Source of the DNA: Cyclina sinensis
Taxonomy: Eukaryota > Mollusca > Bivalvia > Venerida > Veneridae
Assembly (NCBI GenBank): GCA_012932295.1
Contig: JAAONU010000004.1
Span: 26,142,304 to 26,206,303 of the forward strand
Length of the DNA: 64,000 nucleotides
Reading direction: 5' to 3'
A program made the position numbers and the translations under genes. Under the pieces are notes generated by a model. That model did no database searches, was not told where the DNA came from, and worked only from the letters and a program-made list of their open reading frames with translations. This document shows positions 50,380-60,800 of the stretch, in pieces; position 1 is the first letter of the stretch, and each line of letters starts with the position of its first letter.

Positions 50380-50594
50380 GACGGCATAGTATAGTCAGTA
50401 TTGACTTTCAGCAGTATTAAGTTGAAGTACTTTTACATTTTTTTCCGGACTATAAAAGTTACCAGAAAATATACCTTCACAAATTGTCATTTCTTTAGCA
50501 CCTGGGCCACAACGATATTTCTCAACCAGCATCATTCGGATTTTACAGTCCAATGAAAATAAATTTGAAGTTACGCTATTCAAAATAAATTTTG
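50227..50594 (-). CDS. Partial gene, two exons, weakly CXorf65/C22orf15-like, overlapping the CDC27 5' end
   Basis: Exon a is 50475-50594: the acceptor is a long T run ending TTTTACAG, the donor is GAAG-GTATAT, and it enters and leaves in phase 1. Exon b is 50227-50348: acceptor GATATTGCCAG, TAA at 50227-50229. The joined frame is open across both. Exon a reads KFILNSVTSNLFSLDCKIRM, then MLVEKYRCGPGAKEMTICE. Exon b reads ESLLKLAEMDFICFVSGVIA and ends FMHFDDHA. The pattern (FILN..., a hydrophobic Leu-rich helix, an acidic C-E-E turn, LLKL, then a V-rich strand) resembles the small ubiquitin-fold-like CXorf65/C22orf15 proteins, whose function is unknown. That likeness is from memory and is modest. 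The 5' exon is missing; it may lie beyond the transposon cluster at 50930-53280. The tentative CDC27 ATG exon (50377-50379) falls inside the 126-bp intron, so the two same-strand genes overlap. Confidence 0.42.
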
Positions 50595-50769
50595 CTGTAA
50601 AAAAAAAACAGGATGGTGAAAGAATGAACCAAAGCTAAATTTGCTTCATATAGCAGCAATATAAACAGCTTTAAATAAGCTAAAAGGTCTGTACAGAATT
50701 CCTAGACAGCCAGTCTAGGGATAAGGATCCATATACCTAGACTTCCTAAACTTCACCCTGCTGCAGGCA

Positions 50770-50905
50770 ACTATGACTCTGACTTTAAGACCAGTGCAGA
50801 CCAAGATTAGACTGCACTATTTGCCATTTAGCAAGTAAATCTTCAGTTTCCATCCCATAAACAATTTATAGATCTGTCCAAATTTACTGTAAAGGTTAAA
50901 AAGTT
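50770..50905. repeat. Interspersed repeat, 'ANSADHDQTA' family, copy 3
   Basis: ACCAGTGCAGACCAAGATTA then GACTGCACTATTTGCCATTT matches the core of copy 2 with a deletion. The tail through ACAATTTATAGATCTGTCCA also corresponds. Confidence 0.65.
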
Positions 50906-51579
50906 GAACAGCTTTTACGGATATCATCCAGGGTTCTCCTCAGGCCATTTTAGCATAGCGGGACCGCTACGCTTAAATTTCAAATCCATATATCCACTAC
51001 GCCTAAAATTCACCGCTATGCCTTTGAAGAAGAGCCTGTCGAATAAACTTTGGTGTATTCCAACAAACCCAGTAAAGTGTGTCAATTACGTATTTGGCCT
51101 AAAGCGTCTGTCAAAAATCCGGTCAAACTTCACTTTATATGTATCAGTAGACGCTCGCTATTACGTAACACTGAAACAGATTTGATGGTCAAGGTCGCAA
51201 TCAGTGTGATGCAGACGCCAGTTATGGGATTAAGTAGATAAGATGAGAAAATTGCAATTATCTGTGCGGTGCATGTGTCAATTAAGGGATTAAGTGAATG
51301 AAAGATATTACTCGCGATGATAAATTGATTGAAGTTAATTACTGGAACAATGGAACAATGGAAGTGTTGGTAATTGGCAGTTACCGGGAGTCGGTAGCAT
51401 TTGATGTGTTTTGGGTAAGTACTGATTACAATATTTTTTGTTCACAGTTTTCTTAGCAATTTAAAGGTGGTAAGAAAAAAATGTATAAGAACTGATTGCT
51501 AAATCAGTGTGCCTTATTCTTCTTTAAAAGGCTAATAAGAGTATTTTGCTCATTTATTTATTTGTCTGTCTGATCAAGA

Positions 51580-51840
51580 ATGCTAAAAAAATCACTGAAG
51601 TGTCCTTGTACTAGTGGAGCTGGAACTTTGACCAGTTTTGGGTTCACTGTTTCAAGAAGTGAGAACAGTGACAAGTCTGAAACTGAATCCATCTGTGATG
51701 ATGGACCCCAGTCGCCTGCCAAACGTTTAAAGGCTCAGCATCACCGTGCTTTGGGAATCGACCCAGAATGGCCCAAGCCTTACCCTTGGGTAGAAGAATT
51801 TCAAAATGGTATCCATTTTGAGTGTTACATGGAATAAAAC
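51580..51840 (+). pseudogene. Possible N-terminal fragment of a hAT/ZNF862-like transposase
   Basis: This 86-codon frame starts MLKKSLKCPCTSGAGTLTSF, passes a Ser/Glu/Asp-rich stretch with SPAKRLKAQHH, and ends EWPKPYPWVEEFQNGIHFEC-YME. The aromatic PW-x-(3-6)-G-x-x-C pattern resembles the region before the zinc-binding cysteines in TTF/BED-type hAT proteins (W...G.FC..C), but the frame stops right where the finger should continue. The nested element begins 68 bp later. A plausible upstream exon (ATG at about 51359, ending TTTTGG-GTAAGT at 51415) may belong to it. The family call is an inference from a short motif. Confidence 0.4.
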
Positions 51841-51907
51841 TAATGATACTTTATATATGCTTTTGTTATAATTTAACAAGCAGAGTGTCTGCAGATTGCA
51901 TGAAATT

Positions 51908-53148
51908 CAGGGCTCTTCAAATTCTATAGTCCGACGTCCGGGACAGCTCTAAACTTGCTCTCGGACACCTGTCTTTGTACAAAAGTTTTGTCCCGGACAA
52001 CTCAAATTTTGACAGTCATAAATTTCGGATAACTGCTCAAGTAAGCAACCGACTTGAATAAACAACATGATGCAATTGATTTCTAACTGATTGGCATTCG
52101 ATAAGCTCCGCCCTAATAGAGAAGTGAGAGCAGTGAGCTGAAAAGGTCAACCAATCATGACCCTAGTTACAATTTACTAAGGATATTGATTATATTTTGT
52201 AAATCTGTGTTGGTATTGTCAGTGTTGACTTTAAAATAATTCAAGCAAGTAAATATCTTAACAGATTCATTGAATGCATAATTCCATCGGCAAAAGGTTA
52301 AACATCAAAGCCTTGCCAATGTTATTCTAAGCCTTTAAACAAGGAACCACAAAAAGAGCAAAAGTTCTTTATGGCATTTTCGTTTTAATTATCAGATTTA
52401 TCTATAAGAAAAAGTAAAGCAGATTTAAGACAAGCTTAACAAAATGAATGCAACCAATTCTAGCAAATATTTATTTCATTAAACATGAAGCAGCGAGTGA
52501 AAATCTCTGATAAATTCCGTATGTCATGTATTTCCACGACACCGTTGTATTTTATTATTGGTAGAAAACAGTGTGTTGGAGACTTTTTACAAGGCAAACT
52601 TACAACATTCAATTGACTGATTAAGATTAGTGGTCATGCTTTTATTAAAAGTATCAGTTGTTTTCTTTTTTTAATGAAAAAAATGTTCCTTTTCTCTATT
52701 TACTTTTGAAAGCAACAATTAGAAAAAATCAACATACTTTACATCTTAAAAATTTTGTAACTTGTTCACAAAAAAATCAGGGTAAACTGGAAACACATCC
52801 CCTAGGTAACCAGACATTCCACTAAAAAGTCACTGAATTTTGATGCCAGAAGTACGTTAGTTTTAAACAATAAGTTGAATAACAACCAGTCCATATATTT
52901 GCTGTCTTATTTATGTTGAGAAGTTTGGGGTATCTTTTAAAGATCTATGAAAGAATCTTTCATTTTAATAGTGTTTCTAATTTTTTTTTAATCGACTTTG
53001 TAAAATAAAAAGCCCAATTAACTTATAATGCTTATCGAAAACGTTAAACTGGTCACTCGGACATCTGACTTTGTTTTTGGGACAACTCTATTATGTCATA
53101 GTCAGTTGTCCTGGACAACTCAATTTCAAAGAAATTTGTAGAGCCCTG
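51908..53148. mobile_element. Non-autonomous hAT-like element nested in the outer one
   Basis: The left end reads CAGGGCTCTTCAAATTC at 51908; the reverse complement of the right end (53148 leftward) reads CAGGGCTCTACAAATTTC. Inside each end, matching sub-terminal motifs repeat (GGGACAGCTCT, CGGACACCTG, CCCGGACAACTCAA on the left; CTCGGACATCTGAC, GGGACAACTCT, CCTGGACAACTCAA on the right). No transposase is visible inside. Flanks share AAATT but no clean 8-bp duplication. Confidence 0.65.
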
Positions 53149-53274
53149 AAATTGTAAAAAATAAAGGTAAAATTATCAAAAATTTTCGCTGCAGGCGCGC
53201 GGGAGGGGCCACCCCTCCCGCACCCACCCCTTTCACATTTTATGAGCTATCCCTTAAAAAAATCCTGGGGAAAA

Positions 53275-54890
53275 CCCTGTCATCCATCATTTTCTGATTT
53301 TATTCAGTCACTCAGTAATAATTCGTTAGACAGAAAATTATTTTTTCTTGAAAGCCAAACCGAGTGAAGTAAAAAAACGAAGTATTCATTATAATACTTG
53401 CATATTCCGCTTTCAGAGCGAGTCAAAACAAAACAAATTTTCATTTTCGAAATTTCGAGCATATACTGTTACTCTCACACAAACCCTAAGAATTAAGTGT
53501 TCGTGTCTATGGTCAAATGAAGAGTTTGTAAATTCTTCAGTTTCGTTTTACCTGAACAGGTTCTTGAAGCAGCATTGTGGCGGAGAAATAAATCTACGAA
53601 CAAAAAGTTGGTCGATAATTGGCTATATTCGCCATTTTCCTTCTTAACCTCGCTCCAGTATTTCTAGAATTGATTTTGAACGAAATCTTCAAATCAGGTT
53701 TGAAACAACTAAATTTGAAGAGAACATGCGACAAGAGTCAAATAAATTAAGATATTTTTTCTCCACCTTTTAAAATTTCATATCTTTTATTAATTTATGT
53801 CATAGAATTAAATATTCATTGATTCATAAATCCTATGCGTTGTTTTGTATCCAAGCTAATGATACTTCTAAATACTGCCATAGAGTTTTGAGTTAAAACA
53901 GGCGCTGGTTAAAACAATCTTACAAAGTGATCGACAAGGAAAAAGCAAGTGAGAACTGATAAACAGAATTTTTGATTAGTAGAAAGCAAACTAGTGCTCT
54001 GCAATGGTATATCATTTGAAAAGAAAAGGGGGCGAAACTGTTTTACATTTGGAAATTATTCACCCCTCTTTTGTCATCAACTTTTTGCACATATCTGTCA
54101 ACTTTACTGTTGTAAATGAACGGTAAGTTCTTGTCAAATGACCTGTCGGTGGATATACCAAACACAAACTTAAAATGCCACAATGGGTGATGTACGTTGC
54201 GGCTGACCAGTGCTCAGTTATTGAACAACACTTAGTTTCAATATATTCTTTAATCAGGGCAGCGTGATGTTTGATTTCAAACAATATCGTGCTTCTAACA
54301 CAAGACCAACCACGGTGGATTACATTATGGTCAGCTTGATTTGTTTCTTGTCTCACTACCCTCTTTTGGTGTATATTTTGTTAAAACTACAGGAAGAAAT
54401 CATCAAATAGGTATATAGAATTTCTAGGAGCTGTGAAAAGTTGATTGATAGAGAACCAAATTTTGGAATTTTCACCGACAACATGTTAAAGCTGGTGTAT
54501 ATATGAACATTGATTTTCGCTACATTTTAGGGTAGGAAATAATGAAAGGACATACTTTAAGATATTCAAAGTCGAAATTTCTTGATTTCAGTATTCTTTA
54601 AATGAATTACTCAACGAGATCCATATCCACTTATTATCTTTCTTTATTAATTGCAGTGTCAAAACGCGTGCACTGTCATTATTTAAGAGAAGAATATAAC
54701 TCAAGCAGTTAATCTTTCAGTGGTTAGTTGCGCAAACTAAACTTAAAAAGGACACTGTTCTGAAGGAACAACATATGTAGGAGATACAGCCACGTGTTTG
54801 CTGGATTTCTTCTTATAATAAACTTAATTACATTGCCTTAGAGAGCTATCTTTTTTCAATGGTCGCAATCTTAGTGCAAACTCTGAAGAG
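53275..54890. other. Intergenic AT-rich DNA
   Basis: No supportable exon was found. A minus-strand frame at 54060-54356 of about 98 codons has no ATG at its start and no recognised motif. Confidence 0.4.
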
Positions 54891-54894
54891 TTAC

Positions 54895-55030
54895 AGCAGT
54901 GTTCGAAAGGACAGAGCGATGGACTCCCGATCCGGAGGCAACTGGTTCGAACACTTTCCGCGTTTCACAGTTTCGGCACGAGTATTGGATTGAACCCAGG
55001 AAGGTTTAAATAAGTTGCTACAACTTGATT
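54895..55030 (+). repeat. tRNA-headed SINE-like element
   Basis: GACAGAGCGATGGACTCCCG is box-A-like and ACTGGTTCGAACACTTTCC is box-B-like, about 30 bp apart, followed by GGATTGAACCCAGGAAGG. The body resembles the neighbouring copy at 55825. Confidence 0.55.
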
Positions 55031-55824
55031 CCAGGGCGATTAAAATTGAAAAGGTAAAGTCTAAACTAAAACAGAAAAACTTTAAAGAGCATACACATTT
55101 CTAGTCCAAACAGATATAGCGAGATTCTGATCCAAAACAAAAATATCTCAGAATCTGCTCAAGACGTCACTTTAATTAGTTTTACTAACACATTTCCAAC
55201 GCATTAATTAGTGGGTAAATAAACACCCCCGATTTAGGTTCTACCAAAGAAATCGGTTTCCATTTCCAATATATGTAAGCTTAGCGAGTGTCGAAGCTAT
55301 TAGTAAAATGATTCCATAGCCGCGCGAGCCAAAAAAACATTACCAATCAATAAACAGACGTTCACGGAAGCATATATGCTATTTTTAGCATCACTATCTT
55401 CTATGCATGTGGTAATGATGGAGTAAAAATGTAATACGTTTAGCCACAAAACGAACGAAGGTAAGCCTTTTACTGAATTATGCTTACTTCTTGGATGTTC
55501 ACTGTATCTGCAGTCAAGTATAGTGCCATAGAATATTTTAGTAAATAGTCTTCATATACAAATTTTGATGAAAATAATATTTCACTGAATTGTGTTTCTA
55601 TTACTAACCAGTTCCTTCTAGCTATGGCGTCCGATTGTCGTACAGTTTCTTAATACTATGTTGATTATGTGATTAATCACATGAATCTATGATAAAGAGG
55701 GATGTTCGACTTGTGACTCAGTTAGACTAATAACTCCAGTCTCCTGATTTATTTTAGTGCTCAGTGCTTTTATCTTATAACGTGACTCTGGAATATTATA
55801 TTAATTGTTATCTTCTGTTTACTG

Positions 55825-55985
55825 TCAGAAGAGAAGCGCAGTGGTCGAGGGGTCCGGAGGTTGCTGGTTTCAATCACACCATGGGTAAGGTGGTCCAGTG
55901 TCTTTTCACATTCCACACATTCCGTACGATTACTGGTTTGAATCCAAGAAACAGCAGGATAAATATTAATGAGGAATAACTAGTT
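55825..55985 (+). repeat. tRNA-headed SINE-like element
   Basis: AGCGCAGTGGTCGAGGGGTC is box-A-like, and GCTGGTTTCAATCACACC is a decayed box B. The downstream GGTTTGAATCCAAGAAACAG parallels the copy at 54895. It ends just before the first coding exon of the SPFH gene. Confidence 0.5.
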
Positions 55986-56111
55986 GCCCAATCGATGACT
56001 CATCTTTCTCGTATTTAGTTAAAACTGACTTATTTTGAAAATGATTAGTTAAGTGCTGCAAGAAACCCCTCAAAAATCTTCTGTATTACATTTCAGAATG
56101 TAAACAGAAGG

Positions 56112-59100
56112 ATGTCTGACTGCGGAGATAACAGGTGTTTGATTTATTGCATTGGTGCTGTTGTGGGCATTGTAGCCTTCATTTTAGTGATTATTCTGCC
56201 TATGAGTTTTATAACCTTGGAATACAACGAGGTGAGTGTGTTACAGTTATGAATGTAAACAAATAGGTTATGTACGTTCAGAAGTTCAGAAGCTTTCGTC
56301 GACATTGTTGAACGTGAAAAACGCTTGCGGTAAACATAATAAGCGAAGTGAATTCGTAGATTAATTTTTCCGTCTGTATATGAAGAATGTTCACCTGTCT
56401 GTTAGTTTTGAAGATTTATTTGCAAAACGCTTGCCATTAAAAATACATTACGTCCGTGGGAGGTTGCTAAAATAGTTGATAAATGTATATATAGAAACAC
56501 GCATTAAGCTTGTTCAAAATGTTTAAACGATGGTGATAGAATGTGGCTGACCGGGAAACGAACCAACAGCATTCGGCGGAAAAATACGGAGAGAGCCGAG
56601 TTAGTTCATTTCTGAATTGCTCTAGAATAACGTTGAAGTCATTGCTTTAAATAACGTTTTAATTCCAGTATGGATTCCGTCGACAGAAGAGCACAGGCAC
56701 CGTGGACACAAGTAAGGTGTACTCGGGTGGCAAACACTTCCTAGGTCCTGATTATGAATTCAAGATCTTCAAAGCGAATGCTCATTTTCTAGATCTCAAC
56801 AACTTTGGGGTGTTCACCAGAGATAAACTCGAGGTTAGTATCTATTTGTTTTGAGTTCTTTGAGTGTATGTTTTTCATTTGAAAAAAAACCAACTATTTT
56901 TATCTGACCTAGGTTAAACTCTCTAAGTAGCATTCGAATCAGATCAGTAAATTTCAAGGGCAATACTTGAAGCTTACGGGAAATAATTAACTGAATGAAG
57001 AATAGTATCATTCTAGAATGCAAAGTGGTTGAGAAGCGTTTCATACTGCTTACAGGGGCGAATCCAGGATTTCAGGTTGGGGGGCGCAAAATATTCGGGC
57101 AAATTTTTGTTCGTTTTCTACCTCATTTCAATGGTTGTGTTTATGCTAGATACTGATTTGGCAATATCACAAGGGCCTCTGATTATTCAATTCAATGTTG
57201 AACAATAAATTATACATTATTTAAAGACATATTCAAAATAGACCTACAATAACACCTATGGTCCGGTAATTTTAGGGGGATGCGCCGTTGGATCCGCTAT
57301 AGTGGCAATATCAGAAAAGAAACCATAGCGGCGGAGAATACTTCTGTTCAACAGATAAATCATGTTGATTTTATTAATAAACCGTATAGTAAAGTCACAC
57401 CACGCAGTCGAAGGGCTATCTTCTTTTTTCCCCATTTCAGGTATCTATCACAGCTCACGCGCAGTACTTCCTACGAAAGGACGAGTTGCATTTATTGCAT
57501 GGGGCCTACGATGTTTACTATGAGGATGTCATGCACAGAAGCGCTGTTGATGCTATAAAGGTACCCTTTTACTACCTTGAGGGTCTGTGGTTCCTAATCC
57601 GACTGTAACAGGTTCGAATCCCGTTAACTGAACATTACAAGGAAATCACACCGTTTCTCATTTCAGCCTGGATGCTGGCTTTGATCCCGGATTACCGGGT
57701 TTGTTCTGGTTACATGTTATAAGATGTTATTTTTTTTAGTCTACATGCGCTGTTAAATTAGAGGGTCAAAAATTCAGGTTGTTATATACACAAAAATAAA
57801 GGTGAAAGGGGTTAGATATACATGTATTTCATATTTATAAAGAATTTATTTACTCTCAAGTCGAGTAAAATGTCATAGAATATATTTTCCCATTATTTTA
57901 GGGAGCCATCCCGGTGTACAACACAACTGAGTTAAAAACAAAGAGACCTGAGATCGAGCGGGTCCTGTACAAGGCGGTAAGAGAACGTCTTGGTGGCATT
58001 TGCTGTAGGCCCGACTGTGGCGCTTTCAGAGATGGTAAGTTAACTGTCACGTGAGACACAAGTAGTTTTACACCTGGGCGGATATCCAGAAGTTCATTCG
58101 AAAGTATGGCGTACGAGCTGGTTCAACACTATATACTATTGCCACATGTGGTTTATAAACGCTTGTTTGTGCGGCGGTAGTGTATAGTTTTGAACCAGTT
58201 CGTACACCATACGAAAATGCACATGGGAAATTTGTTATAAATAACAGTATAACAGCATGAAGTACATTTGTGAGTGAACTTCTGAATATTAACCGACAGT
58301 TAAATCCACATGTCTCTTTGATATACCATATTCTAAGTTATTTAGGAAGTAGGTGTGATACCACTAAATTCATATCGGCAGTCGTTGATCAAGTTCCAAT
58401 TGACAGATTACTTTATGTATTTTTCAGTAATTTCTAAAACAGTTTTTAGTACTAGTATGATAAACTGTATTCCTATTTTGTTACATGCACTCGACCCACC
58501 ATTAAAAATGGTATTTACTAGTTGAAAGTGTTAATAGTAGTGGTTGTAATTGGAACCTTTGCACAGCTAACATACTGAATTATTATGAACTCGTGCGAAC
58601 GAAAGCCACACACCGCTTTCTTACTTGGACTGGAACTTTTTGAGCCAGTTTCTGTTTTAAAATACATGTATTTGTACGCCGACGGACCACTGTATTTTGA
58701 AATTACTTTCGACTAAACTTAACTGCTTGTAAATTTTTTTTCTGTTCGCTTCTAATATTTCCAATACGTAAATGTTCGTCTGCAGTTTGACCACGTGATC
58801 TTCCAACCACGTGTCCTTGTAGGCAAAAAATAAGCCTGTTGCTTGTATTCTATTTCTTTTCTTATTTCACAGCGTGCCCAGCGAATTGCAAGGTCCGGGA
58901 AAGATGCCGAGACGGTGACAAAGGTCTCAATGTTGACGTGAAATTCTTCCAGCTTACCAATATTATCATACATAATGACGTCATGGAAAGATTCATGGAA
59001 AATCTCCTACTTATTGAGAAAAATTTAAGAGAAAGACACATACAGAATGCTACAGTAATTAGGAAAAAGACTGATGGAATGGTACACACTATTATTTTAT

Positions 59101-60340
59101 TTTATGCCTACCAATGAAATATAGGGAAATATCAGTGAGATAAAAGTGATAATACACTGTTTTGAATCAGTTAATTACCATTTTGATAATACATGTTTGT
59201 GCCCGAACTATTGAATATTGAGTATTAATCCGCTTTTATAATTAAAGTATGTATGGCAAAATTCAATAAATATTGATAAACTGTGTAGACAAAAATAAAT
59301 ATTATTTGATGAAAGTGTATTCAGTTTATTTCAGCAGAAGTAAAGTTATTATATGTATTGGAGATTGTCTGCACTTTTTTTTGTGCGGAGTAACCAAAGT
59401 ACGCATTTGATTTGGGGCTCATCATGGGGAATTTATTGAAGGCCCTGATTAAAAATGTCATAAAAAAACCCATTTTTGACGTGTTGGCATAAAATAAAAA
59501 GAAAATTTGTTTGTTTTTTAGTGGAAGATGGGAATTTATTTCATCTCGTGAACACCATATGTTGATATTTTCACTCGTGGCTGCGCCACTCGTGAAAATA
59601 TCACATATGGTGTTCACTCGATGAAATAAATTCTCATCTTCCACAAAAACAAACAAATATCCTCTATATATTCGTTAGTTATTGTATTATTACAACAACG
59701 CGCTCGACTGGAATAAAGATGGCCACGAATAAAAGAGCAATTTGCTTGACGTGGGCAAATATATGAGCACTGTTTCATCAATATTCAAGAGTAACAGTTT
59801 TGCTTAATGAACAAGAATACATGAGTAAAATTCTTTGAATATTCAACAGGAAAGCAATAGGAACCTTCTAGCACAATAATCCTGAAGGCAAGCATAACCT
59901 TTTGCTTAAAAATCATTGCATAAAGTAGTAATATCTTTTGCATAATGAGCATCTAATCAAAGACAATATTTGTGCGTAATGGGAACTTAGAGTTATTGTT
60001 ATCAATAGGATTTTTTTAATGATGGTGATGATGATGATGAATCTTTGCTTAACGATTTTTAAACTTTTATATATTTCAGGTTGCCGACATCAAAAACCAA
60101 GCTAAAGAAATCAGAGAGACGGCGGAGGCGGAATCCAAGAAAATAAAGGTAGTTTCCGAGGCGGAGTATCTTAGCACAGTGGAAAAGGCCAGAGGTACAG
60201 GCCTCAAGAAACTGTATGACAGCCTAGGTATTAAAACTCAGGAACAAAAGAACAGCTTCGATTATCTACGTACTCTCAGGGGCCTAGACAATGTTCATCT
60301 TACCGTAGATTTCCAGCAAAGAATTGCTGGATCGTTATAA
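56112..60340 (+). CDS. SPFH/Band-7 domain membrane protein with a six-cysteine insert, 6 coding exons
   Basis: The coding exons are 56112-56231, 56669-56833, 57441-57560, 57902-58034, 58873-59081 and 60080-60340. All are GT-AG, phases agree (0, 0, 0, 1, 0), and the product is 335 residues. An acceptor at 56095-56096 implies an upstream 5' UTR exon. Residues 10-33 form one N-terminal transmembrane helix with nearby Cys 4, 9 and 13, possible acylation sites. The domain then follows the stomatin/prohibitin pattern: [64 protein letters not shown], and [12 protein letters not shown]. Cysteines 169, 170, 174, 181, 185 and 191 cluster in an insert that I do not recall from stomatin, prohibitin or flotillin. 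Residues 250-300 form the Ala/Glu/Lys helix typical after SPFH domains ([19 protein letters not shown] ... KLYDSLGI). SPFH proteins oligomerise into membrane microdomain scaffolds; the specific role here is unknown. Family call firm, subfamily unassigned. Confidence 0.88.
57563..57725 (+). repeat. tRNA-headed SINE-like fragment in SPFH intron 3
   Basis: A good box B, AACAGGTTCGAATCCCGTT, follows a diverged box A near GAGGGTCTGTGGTTCCTAAT. Then comes GGCTTTGATCCCGGATTACC, similar in position to the repeated motif in the copies at 54895 and 55825. Confidence 0.45.
58081..58292. mobile_element. MITE-like foldback element in SPFH intron 4
   Basis: Outer arms: GATATCCAGAAGTTCATTCG at 58081 against the reverse complement of 58270-58292 (TTAATATTCAGAAGTTCACT). 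Inner arms: 58100-58140 (GAAAGTATGGCGTACGAGCTGG start) pairs with 58174-58216 with few mismatches, leaving a loop of about 33 bp. The total of about 210 bp fits a MITE or foldback element without coding capacity. Confidence 0.75.
59092..59668. repeat. Dispersed hairpin-bearing element, copy B (inverted, internally deleted)
   Basis: This is the reverse complement of copy A (46808-47557), lacking an internal block of roughly 200 bp. It carries a longer central palindrome: GGAAGATGGGAATTTATTTC near 59523 pairs with GAAATAAATTCTCATCTTCC near 59622, with a nested TTTTCACTCGTGGC/GCCACTCGTGAAAA stem. The left edge lies about 10 bp after the SPFH exon 5 donor at 59082, so the whole element sits at the start of intron 5. 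Confidence 0.82.
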
Positions 60341-60639
60341 TATTTATGACAGAATGTCTTCCCATATAATTATTACAGAATATGTTAGTGAATCGAAATT
60401 GTGAGACGAGGATAAGACGGTAGAGTTCGATTTTAAAACTGTTTATATTTCTCAGTTTTAAAGATCTTTTTAAATAAGTTTTAAGAACAGACAGTGTTTT
60501 CTCTGACCGAAAATGTTTTAGCCTTTCTTGGAGAAATGCCATTTCCTGTAATAAGATTGGAATGACTTGTTGATGATATCATATGTGACAAAAAATACCA
60601 TGGTATTAACGAACATCGATAGAAAAGTGGTTATTCCGT

Positions 60640-60800
60640 TCGCGTCCGGTTTGGACGGTCCCCGGTTTGCATAGTGCCACAGTTCACCCAGCTGTGAATG
60701 GGAACCAGTATTGACGGCTGCTGACTCATAGAAGTCACGGGTTGGTTTCCTCTTGAGGGCTACCTTGACGGCTCTTCTATCAGTTAAATGCAGGCCTGAT
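60640..60800 (+). repeat. SINE-body-like repeat
   Basis: CCACAGTTCACCCAGCTGTGAATGG-type phrases (60679 onward, ACAGTTCACCCAGCTG then GAATGGGAACC) resemble the conserved body of many invertebrate SINEs. No clear box A/B head remains. Confidence 0.4.

Larger units (their letters stand above)
50930..53274. mobile_element. hAT-like DNA transposon remnant (outer element)
   Basis: Imperfect inverted ends: CAGGGTTCTCCTCAGG at 50930 and, at about 53259-53274, the reverse complement of CAGGGTTTTCCCCAGG. CAGGG is a typical start for hAT ends. Between them lies a short reading frame (51580-51837) that looks like the N-terminus of a hAT/ZNF862-type protein, and a second nested element (51908-53148). Convincing 8-bp target duplications are not seen, so the limits are provisional. 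Confidence 0.45.

Noticed and set aside
54060..54356. 98-codon minus-strand ORF (contains HNVIHRGWSCVRSTILFEI)
   Set aside because: It begins at GTG rather than ATG, no clear acceptor fits, and no family is recognised. It could be an old exon but is not supportable.
54900..54960. Possible genuine tRNA gene
   Set aside because: Box A and B are present but the acceptor stem cannot be paired and similar decayed copies occur at 55825 and 57563, so a SINE head is more likely.
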